DNA from: Coemansia sp. RSA 1200 | Taxonomy: Eukaryota > Kickxellomycota > Kickxellomycetes > Kickxellales > Kickxellaceae | Assembly (NCBI GenBank): GCA_027578915.1 | Contig: JANBTT010000071.1 | Span: 19,667 to 83,666, forward strand | Direction of reading: 5' to 3' | Length of the DNA: 64,000 nt | Shown: piece after piece, positions 50,407-60,192 of the stretch | How the letters are laid out: each line of letters starts with the position of its first letter | Numbering within the stretch: the first letter of the stretch is position 1 | The notes under the pieces: generated by a model | What the model saw: only the letters and a program-made list of their open reading frames with translations | The model's database searches: none | What the model was told of the DNA's origin: nothing | Made by a program: the position numbers and the translations under genes

Positions 50407-51639
50407 ATGAGTGCTCAGCCAAGCCCAATTACCTCGACATTCATAGCAACGGCCACCATCAACCACCCAGACACCACCACAGGTGGCGAACTGCATGAGA
50501 CGGTGGATGTCGATTTTGATGTTAACATTGACGTTAATGCCGAGCTTGGGAGTGAGTTCGACTCTGAGAACGAAAACGCAGTGTCTCTGGTGGCTGTGCT
50601 TTGCGGACTGGTCCCGTGCATGCCAAACAGTGTCAACAACATCCGGCTAGTCAACCAAAGCTCAGACTCGGTGGATGAGAACAGCGACAAGGTGTTTGAT
50701 CCATTCTACCATCCGTCGTCATCGTCGCCATCGGTACCTCCGCCCAAAAGCACAAGCAAGGAGTACGACAGCGACAGCGAAGACAGCTTTGAGAACTCGC
50801 CGATGAATGCCGCTAACGATGACGATGGCAAGGAACTGACAACCGATAAGCGCCATCCACCCAACGTTGCGCGCAACGCTGCTATTGGCGCATCGGTGGG
50901 GCTTGTTGTGCTTGTGCTGTTCATTCTGTACGTTGTGCGCAGGCGCAACAAGCGCCGGCGACGCCTGATGCTGGGAGAAGGAGACGATCTTAGCACACAC
51001 TCCAACGGATCGACTGTTGCGCTGCCTGTTGCGCACATGCCAGGAGTCGGGGGAATTGCGAACCGCTTATCCGCACACAGACCTAGCGCCGATCACCCGA
51101 CTTCTGCTGCCACTCTAAGCCCCTTTGCATCGCCACTGCCGCCAACCGCTGCATCCAGAGCAGGCGCTGGCCCGGAGATGGTGCAGCTGCCCATGCCGTC
51201 AAGAGCAAGGTCTGCCGCAGCTGTCGGCCGCCGCCGTCGCCCTCCGCCGCCGCCGCCGACACTAGGCGGCATCGAGAACTCGCGCGGTTCTGCTGCTGCT
51301 GCTGCTGCCGCTGCTGCCGGCGATAACCGCACACACTACGCCGACCAGTATCCGCCGCAGCCGCCGCCCACGCTTGCTCGGCGCGCATCGCTGGCGCTGG
51401 ATTCCGGCCGCCAGCGCGCCGCAACATTCAGCGAGATCTCGGGCGACGAGCTGCCGCCCTACATCGACCCAATCGAGGAGGCAATGTCGTCGGCCATCCA
51501 CCGCTCCGACGAAGGCGAAGGCGGAGAAGGTGGTGGTGGAATTCGCGCTCCTAGTCACCACCACCATATTAACAACCACAACCGCGACCCGCAGCGGCCA
51601 AATCCTCCGCCCTACCACGCCATCGACCTGCCTAGATAG
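50407..51639 (+). CDS. single-pass membrane protein with Pro-rich cytoplasmic tail and PPPY motif
   Basis: A 410-aa protein. Residues 1-150 are Ser/Asp/Thr-rich and lack a clear cleavable signal. A transmembrane helix spans about 157-177, followed by a strong stop-transfer patch (VVRRRNKRRRR). The tail (about 190-410) has a six-Pro run, further Pro-rich segments, poly-Ala, LPPY near residue 351 and PPPY at 400-403 close to the C-terminus. PPxY motifs bind WW domains of Nedd4/Rsp5 ligases, and poly-Pro binds SH3 or EVH1 domains. The layout is that of a membrane sensor or an Rsp5 adaptor with the N-terminus outside. No enzyme domain is visible. The arrangement resembles Mid2/Wsc-type sensors only in outline; homology is not claimed. 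Confidence 0.75.
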   Translation: MSAQPSPITSTFIATATINHPDTTTGGELHETVDVDFDVNIDVNAELGSEFDSENENAVSLVAVLCGLVPCMPNSVNNIRLVNQSSDSVDENSDKVFDPFYHPSSSSPSVPPPKSTSKEYDSDSEDSFENSPMNAANDDDGKELTTDKRHPPNVARNAAIGASVGLVVLVLFILYVVRRRNKRRRRLMLGEGDDLSTHSNGSTVALPVAHMPGVGGIANRLSAHRPSADHPTSAATLSPFASPLPPTAASRAGAGPEMVQLPMPSRARSAAAVGRRRRPPPPPPTLGGIENSRGSAAAAAAAAAGDNRTHYADQYPPQPPPTLARRASLALDSGRQRAATFSEISGDELPPYIDPIEEAMSSAIHRSDEGEGGEGGGGIRAPSHHHHINNHNRDPQRPNPPPYHAIDLPR

Positions 51640-52025
51640 ATCCACGCATAACAACAACGACAACAGCGCATCTCTCCCACCCATTTACACATGCACTCCC
51701 CCTTTCCAGTTCTCACAGTAGTGTCTTTTCTTTCCTCCTCTATTGTCCTCTTCATGTAAACTATATCTAAATTGCACTTTTGTCTGAGCTTGAGTTCCAC
51801 GGCCTTCGCCATTTCTCTTGTGATTGTACCCCATATCTCTCCCCATCCTCACGCCACAAGCCAGTACGCATGGAAAGCTGAAACGCGCGAGTGTGGGATA
51901 GTGGGAGCAAGTGAAGCGTGTGCTCCTTATACTTCCTCTTTTTCTCATTCCCTCGTGAACAATTCTCTCTAGCAAGCGCATTCTGTACTGTACCAACATC
52001 AATCACACGATACATAGCTCGCGGC
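51640..52025. other. short intergenic region before the phosphatase-like gene
   Basis: 386 bp between two plus-strand genes, pyrimidine-rich in the first half. It should hold the 3' end of one gene and the promoter of the next. No further feature recognised. Confidence 0.55.
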
Positions 52026-53351
52026 ATGGCTGATATCATAGACCCGCTGATCCCGCCATACCGCTTCGAGCGGGTGCAGTCGGGGCTCTACCGCGGCGGG
52101 TATCCAAAACCACGCAACCACCGGTTTCTCCGGCGCCAGCGGCTGCGCACAATAGTATCGCTGATCCCGGGCGACAACGACAACAGCTTGGCGAGGTTCT
52201 GCGAGGCAGAGCATATTGACCGTATAGTGATCGAGGTGGCATCGCCGAACGAGAACGTCACGGTGACCGAGGAAACGGTATCGCGGAGTCTGGAACTGAT
52301 CACGGATCCCGCTCGCGCACCGCTGTATATCCATTGTTTGGACGGATCCAACGTCACCGGGGTCACCATCATGTGTCTGCGTAAACTGCAGCTCTGGAGA
52401 GTTGCGTCGTACCAGAACGAGTATTTGCGGTTCGAACAGAACGGCGAGATCGTGCCCGAGGAGAGCGAGTTCGTTGACGCCTACGCCGGTCGTACGCTCT
52501 GCTTGCCCAGCCCCTATGTCGGCTGGCTGTGGCCTGGCAGAGAGAAGTCCGGCGGCGAAGGCGATGGCGACACCGGTCTGCCATTCAAGGACGGCACGCA
52601 TCCTGTTGTGCCGTTTGTCTGTCTGCGTCCAAGAGCGCCGGTGCTTTCCAGGGCGGTCTCGGGCCCTGCTGCGCTGGATGTTGGCAGCAGCGATGTTGGC
52701 CGTTCTGTGGAGCGTAGTAATCGCAATCCGGGTCCTGTCCTAGACGTGGATCCGATTCGGATAGTCACTGCCGGGTCGGATGTTGCTGGGGCTACCCAAA
52801 CGACAGCCGCTGTTGTGTCTGCTGCCGATGCCACAACCCTGAAGCCGCCTGCGCAGCCATTGCATCTGCATACGTCGCACAGTGCAGGTGTTCTGTGCGG
52901 CGTCGGTACAGGGGCATATGCAGAGCCAGAGCACGAAGCAGTGCCAGAGACATGCGGTAGCGGTGCCAGTGGCAGCCCCAGGGTGCGCAGGCTTCTTGGT
53001 CCTATTCTGGCAGCACTTGCGGCTAATCCGACTGCCCCGCTGGCATCGCTTGCTTCCCCACCAGTAGCAGCAACAGTGAACAATTTGGGCGGCACGCAAA
53101 GGACTGGTCCGGATGCCAACATCTGCGACAGCAGCCGCGGCCCCGGTGCCGACTATAATGCTGCCTCTTCTGCTGCTCGCAGCGCGGCGGGGACTGGCGG
53201 TGTGGCTGCCGACAACCGACCCCCGCCACTGGCTATTGCCGCTGCTGCTGCCACTGCTGCCGGGCTGCATGGAACCAGCGGCACGGTGATCAAGGAGATT
53301 GCGCTTTCGCGGCTTGTGCAGGCGCTGGCGATCGAGGGGCTGGGGATGTAG
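52026..53351 (+). CDS. Siw14/Oca-family (PFA-DSP) phosphatase homologue lacking the catalytic Arg
   Basis: A 441-aa protein starting at 52026. An upstream in-frame ATG at 51918 would add 36 residues of leader-type sequence and is unlikely, since homology begins at PLIPPYRF. Residues 8-150 match the atypical dual-specificity phosphatase fold: GLYRGGYPKPRN, RTIVSLIPGD, then the P-loop region and CLRKLQLWR. The P-loop reads HCLDGSNVTG: Cys104 is present, but the Arg of the Cx5R signature is Val110, so normal phosphate binding is not expected. Siw14 hydrolyses inositol pyrophosphates; several yeast Oca paralogues form a complex and look non-catalytic, so a scaffold role is likely. Residues about 180-441 are a long Ala/Gly/Pro-rich disordered extension ending in a possible amphipathic helix (EIALSRLVQALAIEGLG), absent from short family members. 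Confidence 0.85.
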   Translation: MADIIDPLIPPYRFERVQSGLYRGGYPKPRNHRFLRRQRLRTIVSLIPGDNDNSLARFCEAEHIDRIVIEVASPNENVTVTEETVSRSLELITDPARAPLYIHCLDGSNVTGVTIMCLRKLQLWRVASYQNEYLRFEQNGEIVPEESEFVDAYAGRTLCLPSPYVGWLWPGREKSGGEGDGDTGLPFKDGTHPVVPFVCLRPRAPVLSRAVSGPAALDVGSSDVGRSVERSNRNPGPVLDVDPIRIVTAGSDVAGATQTTAAVVSAADATTLKPPAQPLHLHTSHSAGVLCGVGTGAYAEPEHEAVPETCGSGASGSPRVRRLLGPILAALAANPTAPLASLASPPVAATVNNLGGTQRTGPDANICDSSRGPGADYNAASSAARSAAGTGGVAADNRPPPLAIAAAAATAAGLHGTSGTVIKEIALSRLVQALAIEGLGM

Positions 53352-53518
53352 CTCACTGTGTAATACACAAAAAGAACAGTCTTTATAGTCCTCTCGTCCA
53401 TGTAATTAATTTTAAAATTGAGGTGTTATTTATTGTTGTTATTGCGGTTTCCTTTAGCTTCTACTGAAATACCAGAAATAAGCAAACCCCCCCCCGCTGT
53501 TCAGCATCAAGATGCGGA

Positions 53519-54616
53519 TTAGAGAAGCGCGGTTGACGCAGAAAGTGCAGCAACAGCCAAGGCCAGAAGAGCACATGTCGAGAAGGAGGAGGCGCCAGAG
53601 TGGACAGTCGATTCGTCATCACCATCGCTGGCGCTCTGCGAGTCCTCGTCCTCCTGATCCAGACCGTCGCCGTCCGAGGAGGATTCGACGCCAGTAGAGT
53701 TGGTGATAGAGATGGCGCTGGCATCGAGGTTGGCCGATTTGGCAATCCACGGGATGTAGGGCGCAATATGCGTGTAGTAGCCCGAGCCGCCGGCCTGCGC
53801 ACACAGTCCCGACGGATTCGACGCCGACGACGTGCCGTAGCTAGTGAGGCCAAGCAGCGCTGTTCTGCTGCTTCCATGGTCGATGGGCGTGACGAGTGGC
53901 CCGCCGCTGTCGCCGTTGCAGGTGTCCTTGCCGGCGGTGCCATCGGTGCAGATCAGATACTCGTGGCTGAAATCGTTGGTGTTGGCTGCGCACAGCGAGT
54001 CGCTGCCGATTGTCAGGTTGACCGCCATCAGCTGCGTTGGCATCGAGTTTGTGTTGTACGGATTGGTCATGCCGAACCCAGCCGCTCGGATCGGCGTATC
54101 GGTATCGTAGTCGCCCGAGTACACAAGAATAGGCAGCGCGTCCTCCGAACTGGCCACGCTCTCCTCCAGCACAAGCACTGCGATATCGCCCTTCAGCTCA
54201 GTCATATCAAAATCTGGGTGCACCACAAGCTTGCTCACGCCGTAGCTCTTGTTGTTGCTTGCCGGCGTGTCGTATGTGGAGATTGCATCGTGGCCCAGCA
54301 TCACCCGAAAGTCCGACGCATTGAACATTACCGTGTCTGTGGCATATGCACAATGCGCTGCCGTCAGCACCACGTTTGACGCAATCAGACTGCCCGTGCA
54401 CATCTGCGAATTGTACTGCGCACTGCCGATTTCTAGAAGCACCGTCGATGTGAACTCGTTGGCTCCCGCTGCTTCCCCGCCTATTACGCGCGCAATGTTG
54501 CCGATCGTGGTGCCTCCTCTTTTAGCAATTTGTCCTGCTGCGCTGTTTGCTGCGCATGTGCACGCCAGCGCTGCGAGGAGCGAGAGCCGGCTGCCAGTAA
54601 TGCTGGGGAAACGCAT
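53519..54616 (-). CDS. secreted trypsin-like serine protease with GPI-type tail
   Basis: A 365-aa protein when started at 54616, where a signal peptide begins immediately (MRFPSITGSRLSLLAALACT). An upstream in-frame ATG at 54799 would bury it. The propeptide ends at R43 and the mature N-terminus is VIGG. Triad: H88 in TAAHC, D144 in KGDIAV, S237 in GDSGGP. Asp231 sits at the base of the S1 pocket (DTCNGDSGG), predicting cleavage after Lys/Arg. The Cys pairs of the family are present. After the protease domain (about 310) comes an acidic Ser/Asp/Glu stretch (SSSDGDGLDQEDEDSQS), then a Ser/Ala-rich hydrophobic end (CALLALAVAALSASTALL) suitable for GPI attachment. This combines a protease with the same acidic Ser-rich stalk and tail used by the surface proteins elsewhere in the window. 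Confidence 0.93.
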   Translation of the reverse strand: MRFPSITGSRLSLLAALACTCAANSAAGQIAKRGGTTIGNIARVIGGEAAGANEFTSTVLLEIGSAQYNSQMCTGSLIASNVVLTAAHCAYATDTVMFNASDFRVMLGHDAISTYDTPASNNKSYGVSKLVVHPDFDMTELKGDIAVLVLEESVASSEDALPILVYSGDYDTDTPIRAAGFGMTNPYNTNSMPTQLMAVNLTIGSDSLCAANTNDFSHEYLICTDGTAGKDTCNGDSGGPLVTPIDHGSSRTALLGLTSYGTSSASNPSGLCAQAGGSGYYTHIAPYIPWIAKSANLDASAISITNSTGVESSSDGDGLDQEDEDSQSASDGDDESTVHSGASSFSTCALLALAVAALSASTALL

Positions 54617-55593
54617 TTTCCAGGCTTCTTGATGTCCTTGTTCGTGCGATGGCCTTAAAAACGGGGAGGCGTGAGACGATGTTGTAAGGGATACGAGATG
54701 GAAGAGAGGAAAGAAGAGTATGCTACTTGTAGGATTAAAGCAAAATACGCAGGCCAGGAAACAGATAGCGTGCTGCAGAATGGCAGTGGAAAAAAACAAA
54801 TGGTTTAGGAAAAGAAGAAAGGAAAGGATGACTTTGCCATTGCTCTGGCGGTAGAAACTGTTTCCTCATGTCTGTCGGAGACGCAAGAGGCGACGAGCTA
54901 AACCGAGGGCGGACCGAAATAACCCAATTCAATTCAGCCCAACACACTCGTCGTTACACAACAAAAACCCAAAAGCCATTTCGTTCCAAACACAGTCAGT
55001 CTGCCTGTGCTTTCTTATTGCCAAGACTATGTAGAAAGGAAATGCGGATACCATTGGGCAATGACAAGAAGGTAAATACAATAGTAATAAAAGTCTTTTT
55101 TCATAAAGGAACATTGTGGAGAGAGAGGATCTGTTTTGCAGGACACATCCCCGAAGGTTCCATCGATTGGCTGGCTGCCTGCCTCAATTGGCTTTGGAAA
55201 GACTGGATGGACAAATCAAATCCACAGCCTCCTTGTCTTTCTATCTTTCTAGCCGTCTTTCTTCACCCCCTTTGTGCATTATGCGCGGTTGATCGATCGG
55301 CTGCGATTGTAGCTGCTTTCTGAGCATGGCCAAAGACCAGCCAGCCACAATGATGATGACAATGGTATCTTTGCAGTTAATTAGCATGCAGAAGCAACGC
55401 ATTGGCCATTTTCGATCGGTGGTCGGGTAAAAAAACAAGGAAAACATTAATTAACATTTGACAACAAAAAACTATATATTATATAGCAACTATCCAGAAC
55501 AATGGTCAAACAGAGCGTGTGGGATAGCTTTCAAGGCTAGTCCCCTATCGCAGCAAGTGCATTTGTGTGCGCTCATGTAGACGTTAACATCGT
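54617..55593. other. intergenic region between protease promoter and flippase 3' end
   Basis: 977 bp. The part near 54617 should be the protease promoter (-); the part near 55593 is the 3' UTR of the flippase gene (-). On the plus strand a possible two-exon micro-ORF exists (55042-55071 and 55142-55252, 46 aa) with donor GTAAAT and acceptor TTTTGCAG, but no homology is recognised. No RNA gene seen. Confidence 0.45.
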
Positions 55594-58500
55594 TCAGTGC
55601 TGCCTTCTCTCGATGCGCCGCTGGCTTCTCCTGTCGCTTCTGCCCTCCTGGCCCTGGTGCGCAAACGCATACCCAGTGTACGGCTCAACTGTGCCGTTAT
55701 CCAAAAAGTACACCGACGAGCGCGCACTGGCATATGAATCGTAACGCGACAGCGGCGCCATCTGGTACACCGCATTGCCATCCTCCTGCAGTGCCACATC
55801 CTCGCTCATCACCCGCGATGTCTCGCCACTAGGCCCCTGCATCCCCGGTGCCGCGTGCCGATGCTGCTGCTGCTGCTGCTGGTGCACAGAGAGTCGCTTG
55901 AGAATGTTGGTGCCTCCGCCCTGTGCGGGCCTTGCATTCGTGTTCATATGCGACAAACTGTGTAGATACTCGACAAGCGCTGCGTCTTTTCTTGGGTGGT
56001 AGATCCCCTGGTACATCTCCGGCCCATTCAATGCATCCGCATTGCTGCCAGCCCCACCATGCTGCTTGCTGGTACGTTCCCGAGTGCTGGAGGACCCAGA
56101 CATGTACGGTCCAATGTCATTCAGTGGAATTGCGCCCTCCATATTGTGTCCAATATTGCCACCACCGACGCCCCCATGCAGTGCTGGGTGCCGTCCCCAA
56201 AGCTGCGGCATCGACGGTTTTTGCACAGGAATCGCACCAAACGGAACCTCCTTGTGTGCGTTTGCCGTTGCCACTGCTGCATAGTTTGATCCGCCCGTGT
56301 ACGTTGGCCGGGCCCAGCTCTGGAACATCTTGCTCTTGCCCTTGCGGAACCCATGCACAATCTCTCGCACAACATCAGTATCCGTTGGATGCCACGCCGA
56401 CCGCACAAACTTTACAAAGTAGTGCGGAAACAGGCACAGAACCGTCGTGAGCACAAGCAAGAACCAAAAGTTGACCTGTATGAAAACACGGCTCCCTGCG
56501 CCGGCTGAAAACTCCGTGTTGTAGATAACGCCGTATATGAAGAACACTCCGAGAAGCAAGCCAATTCCAATGATCTGTGCAACAGGCATCAGCCATGTCC
56601 ACGACTTTGTATTTAATCCCATGTACAGGTTCGTTACCAGGATGACGCAGAACGCTCCAACAGTACCAACATCGTCCTTGCTGGCACTATCCAGTCCGTT
56701 GCTCCGTGCTGCTGCGCTAAAGTAGTACGTGTATATCACCAAGAACACGATTGCCGCCGCCTGATAAAGCCCATCGGCAATGTACATCCAGAACCGCGCC
56801 ATCGAGTACTCCAGCTTGTAGATGCCGCGTTTGTACAGCTGCGGAACAACCGCTCCAACAACCGCTGGCAGATCCTGGTCAAACACACCAAGAACTCCCG
56901 GAGGCAGCGACGTAAACAGCATGTTGTACAGCGAGATAATCGTATAGTCAAACATGTTTGACACAGACCACTGGCAGAATATCTGGAACCAGAACAGCGA
57001 CACCGTGAACACAATGTTCTTGTAAAAGAAGTTGAGGATCATCGACGTTGTCCGCAAATACGACCACCGCCCGTGAACCAGGAGCAGCTTTTGCAGGAAC
57101 CGGAACTGCGCAATGGCATAGTCGCTTGCCATGACCGCCTGCAATCCCTCTTCGCCGCTGATGCCAATGCCGATATCGGCTTCCTGGATCATGCTGACAT
57201 CGTTGGCCCCATCGCCAATAGACAAACACAACGTCCCAAGCCCTTCCTTGACTAGCCGCACAACAAGCGCCTTTTGCAGCGGCGAAACGCGGCAACAAAG
57301 AACAGACTGGCAGCGCACAGCTAGCTCAAGCAGCAGCGGCGCAAGTTCGGGCTCCAGCGCATACTTTAAGGACTCGCCATCGATGACGAGGCCTAGCGGC
57401 GCATTGTGTTTGACCGCAAGCCCTCGGCGCTCAACAGGTATGTTGCGTGTCCGCACATCGTCCCAAATGCCCTTTATTCCGCGACGATGGTTCTTGTTCT
57501 GCGCTATTTCACGCGCATGCTCAAATGCAGGGTTCTTGCCATTGGTCTTTGATGATCTTCCACCAAGCAGCAACAGTCGCCGCCACGAGCCAGGGCTTTT
57601 ACGCGCAATCCCAGACATTGGTCCTCCGCCACCACCAATGTACGACAAGTCTCCATGCGTATCACCGAACTCACGCAAAGCACGCTCTAGCTGCATTCGC
57701 GTCGCATCCTTATCGTTGGCTTTGACAACAATCAGCTGCATGTCGTTGTTAAGTAGGTTGCAGCTGTATCCAATGTTAATTGCTGTTTCGGTTTTGTCCC
57801 CTGTCAGCACCCACAGCTTTATGCCAGCAAGTGACAGCTGCGCAATTGTCTCGGGCACCCCGTCCTGCAACTTGTCCTCAATTGCTGTGCCTCCAGTAAG
57901 CTGCAGATTGCACTCTATCCGCTCGCACACTTCTTCGACCATAGCCTCGCGATCGCCAAGACTGGACATTGCTACATCGTAGTCACGCTTCCAAGAAGTA
58001 AATTCCTCCTCGTCAAGAAGACGGTACCCAAGACACAGCGTGCGCAACCCGTGGTTGGCAAACAGTTCGAGATCATCAAGCGTTAGCTGACGCAGCCGCT
58101 CCTGGTTCTGTCGGATGCGCTCCATGATGATCGAGTCCGCACCCTTGCAAAGAAGCATGACGCGCCCATCCTCGCGACGCACAATAACAGACATGCGCTT
58201 ACGTGAGCTGGTGAACTCTAGTGTGGCCAGGAGCTGGAAGGATTGCTCGTGGCCCAAAAAGTTGCAAAAGACTCGGTCCTTTTCGCGGCGCAGAAAGGTA
58301 AAGCCCACATCGCGAGCAGTGGACACAAGCGCCGCTTCATCCGGCGACTCAGCTTTGTACTCGATATAGTGAGGACGCGTTGAATCCGGCACATCGGCTA
58401 TGACAGTATGGCACAGCGCAAGGATGGTGAAAAACTCAATCACTGCACGGGACTGAGTGTTTTCTGCTTGTAGGTCGTCGTAGATGGACGTGTCGAGGAA

Positions 58501-60192
58501 CGTAGATGTCTCGCTCTGGCGGTAAGGGCTGGAAAAGAACTGTCCGATTTTCTGGTCCATAGCACTACGCAGTTCGCTTGCCTTTTCGGCTTCTTCGTCA
58601 GCAACGATCTCTCCGTACACGTGGCCGCGAATCGTGCACTGGCGAAAGACCATCACGTTCTGAGTAAGCGTTCCGGTCTTGTCGCTGAATATGTATTCGA
58701 CCTGGCCAAGATCATCAGACAGATTCCACGCTTTTGGTGTACATCTACGATCTACGGGCGCGTAGTACATGTCAATGTCCTGGTTGATAAAGTACGCTTG
58801 GAATGACCTCACAAACTCAATGGTCACATACAGCGAAATTGGAACCACCGTTTGGTAGAGAATCAGCGAGGTCCAAAAGGTCAGAAATCCATAGAGTGGC
58901 GCAGATGTCTTTGCTTTCGAGGTCTCAAACTTTTTGATAAAGACAGCAGAGAACGAATCGGACTCGCCATAGTAGACCCCTCCCAAAATGGCAGTAAGCA
59001 GACAGAGAATAAAAAGCAAACAGAACTGAGTGACGACCTGGTAGTTCATCATCCGCTCGATCTGGCTGCGTTTTGATGGGGTTTCGCCCGAATTCATCAT
59101 AATCTTTGTCTCGTCACCAGTAAACACAATGACACCAACTGCCCATTTTGTGTTACGCACCACGCTGCCTCGCAGAAGCAGGTTTTCAACGCTGAGTGGG
59201 TCAGCAGCAGCCTGTCCATTCTTATCGAATGTGCCCATCTGTGGCACCGTTATGTCGGATAGGATGCGAAGTGAGCCCTTGAACGAGTATAGCTGTGTGT
59301 TGGGAGGCTCGGCATCAATGCTACATCTGAATGCAGCAAACTGTGCAGGCGAGCGTAGGTCGGTTGTCTTGTGCAGAGCATGCTTCGTTTTGAGGTTTGT
59401 TTCGCCATCAAGATTTTTGGTCTCAACAAAACAACCGCCGTCTTCGTCGCTCGAGTTGAGCAAAAGCACGTCAGCAGGAACAGGATCACCGTCACGAATC
59501 AAGAGAATATCGCCGACATGCAAGTGCCTCCACTCTGTTTTGAGCCAGTTACCGCCATCGTTGGCATCAATGTCGAGACCCATCGTGCGGTTGTCAAAGT
59601 TGCTGGAGTGAGCAGTATCTGCGGAGCCTGAGTGCACAGCACCGCCAACAGTGCCTTCAGACCCAGAGTCGCCCCATACAAGACGCATTGGCCCGCGCGG
59701 ACGGAAAAAGTGCGCGGGGGGTTTGTTTGTGTTAACCCAGCCATTGCCAAGTACTGTTGCGGGGGCTCTGTTTGCCTCTCTGTCACTAGCGCTACGCTTT
59801 GAGTCTTCATACCCGTCCTTTGCCATAGTCAATGCAATAATAGTAAACAGCGCAAGGGCGCTGAGGCCGGGCATTCCAGTGGCGACAGCAGGAATAAACT
59901 GCAGAATCAGCAGAAACAGAAAGTACACATTTGCGGCGCGACGGAACTGCTCAAATAGATTCTTTGGGACAAACGACAGAACAGTGTATTTGGCTGTCCG
60001 GATCTGATTGGCGGGGTACTGTGGCGGACGGCCACGTGAATCAAACTCTGAGGCTGGCAGGGAAAGATTGACGTAGATGGTGCGCTCTTCACCAAGCTCA
60101 TCGGTGTCTTTAGAGCCAGCTCTTCGACGCAACGAGAATATGCGAGACAGCCAGGAACGCTTGTGGGGTCGCCGCCCTGGTGCAGTGGTCAT
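55594..60192 (-). CDS. P4-ATPase phospholipid flippase, Dnf1/ATP10-like
   Basis: A 1532-aa P-type ATPase that moves phospholipids from the outer to the cytosolic leaflet at plasma membrane, Golgi or endosomes. Visible elements: IRTAKYTVLSFVPKNLFEQF before helix 1, the A-domain LDGETNLK (D262-T265), the P4-specific PISLYV in helix 4, the phosphorylation site DKTGTLT (D504), the nucleotide-binding KGADSIIMERI, LTGDKTETA, and GDGANDV near residue 990. Ten helices fit. The helix 1 region (LILQFIPAVATGMPGLSAL) is closer to Dnf1/2 and ATP10 than to Drs2. Compared with typical members it has inserts in the A-domain entry (about 165-225) and after the N domain. A long disordered tail (about 1290-1532) with a Gln/His run (QQQQQQHRHA) follows. 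A Cdc50-type beta subunit is normally needed; none is in the window. Confidence 0.95.
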   Translation of the reverse strand: MTTAPGRRPHKRSWLSRIFSLRRRAGSKDTDELGEERTIYVNLSLPASEFDSRGRPPQYPANQIRTAKYTVLSFVPKNLFEQFRRAANVYFLFLLILQFIPAVATGMPGLSALALFTIIALTMAKDGYEDSKRSASDREANRAPATVLGNGWVNTNKPPAHFFRPRGPMRLVWGDSGSEGTVGGAVHSGSADTAHSSNFDNRTMGLDIDANDGGNWLKTEWRHLHVGDILLIRDGDPVPADVLLLNSSDEDGGCFVETKNLDGETNLKTKHALHKTTDLRSPAQFAAFRCSIDAEPPNTQLYSFKGSLRILSDITVPQMGTFDKNGQAAADPLSVENLLLRGSVVRNTKWAVGVIVFTGDETKIMMNSGETPSKRSQIERMMNYQVVTQFCLLFILCLLTAILGGVYYGESDSFSAVFIKKFETSKAKTSAPLYGFLTFWTSLILYQTVVPISLYVTIEFVRSFQAYFINQDIDMYYAPVDRRCTPKAWNLSDDLGQVEYIFSDKTGTLTQNVMVFRQCTIRGHVYGEIVADEEAEKASELRSAMDQKIGQFFSSPYRQSETSTFLDTSIYDDLQAENTQSRAVIEFFTILALCHTVIADVPDSTRPHYIEYKAESPDEAALVSTARDVGFTFLRREKDRVFCNFLGHEQSFQLLATLEFTSSRKRMSVIVRREDGRVMLLCKGADSIIMERIRQNQERLRQLTLDDLELFANHGLRTLCLGYRLLDEEEFTSWKRDYDVAMSSLGDREAMVEEVCERIECNLQLTGGTAIEDKLQDGVPETIAQLSLAGIKLWVLTGDKTETAINIGYSCNLLNNDMQLIVVKANDKDATRMQLERALREFGDTHGDLSYIGGGGGPMSGIARKSPGSWRRLLLLGGRSSKTNGKNPAFEHAREIAQNKNHRRGIKGIWDDVRTRNIPVERRGLAVKHNAPLGLVIDGESLKYALEPELAPLLLELAVRCQSVLCCRVSPLQKALVVRLVKEGLGTLCLSIGDGANDVSMIQEADIGIGISGEEGLQAVMASDYAIAQFRFLQKLLLVHGRWSYLRTTSMILNFFYKNIVFTVSLFWFQIFCQWSVSNMFDYTIISLYNMLFTSLPPGVLGVFDQDLPAVVGAVVPQLYKRGIYKLEYSMARFWMYIADGLYQAAAIVFLVIYTYYFSAAARSNGLDSASKDDVGTVGAFCVILVTNLYMGLNTKSWTWLMPVAQIIGIGLLLGVFFIYGVIYNTEFSAGAGSRVFIQVNFWFLLVLTTVLCLFPHYFVKFVRSAWHPTDTDVVREIVHGFRKGKSKMFQSWARPTYTGGSNYAAVATANAHKEVPFGAIPVQKPSMPQLWGRHPALHGGVGGGNIGHNMEGAIPLNDIGPYMSGSSSTRERTSKQHGGAGSNADALNGPEMYQGIYHPRKDAALVEYLHSLSHMNTNARPAQGGGTNILKRLSVHQQQQQQHRHAAPGMQGPSGETSRVMSEDVALQEDGNAVYQMAPLSRYDSYASARSSVYFLDNGTVEPYTGYAFAHQGQEGRSDRRSQRRIERRQH

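Noticed and set aside
51918..52025. N-terminal extension of the phosphatase-like protein from an upstream ATG
   Set aside because: The extra residues are encoded by pyrimidine-rich leader DNA and precede the conserved start of the domain; the ATG at 52026 is preferred.
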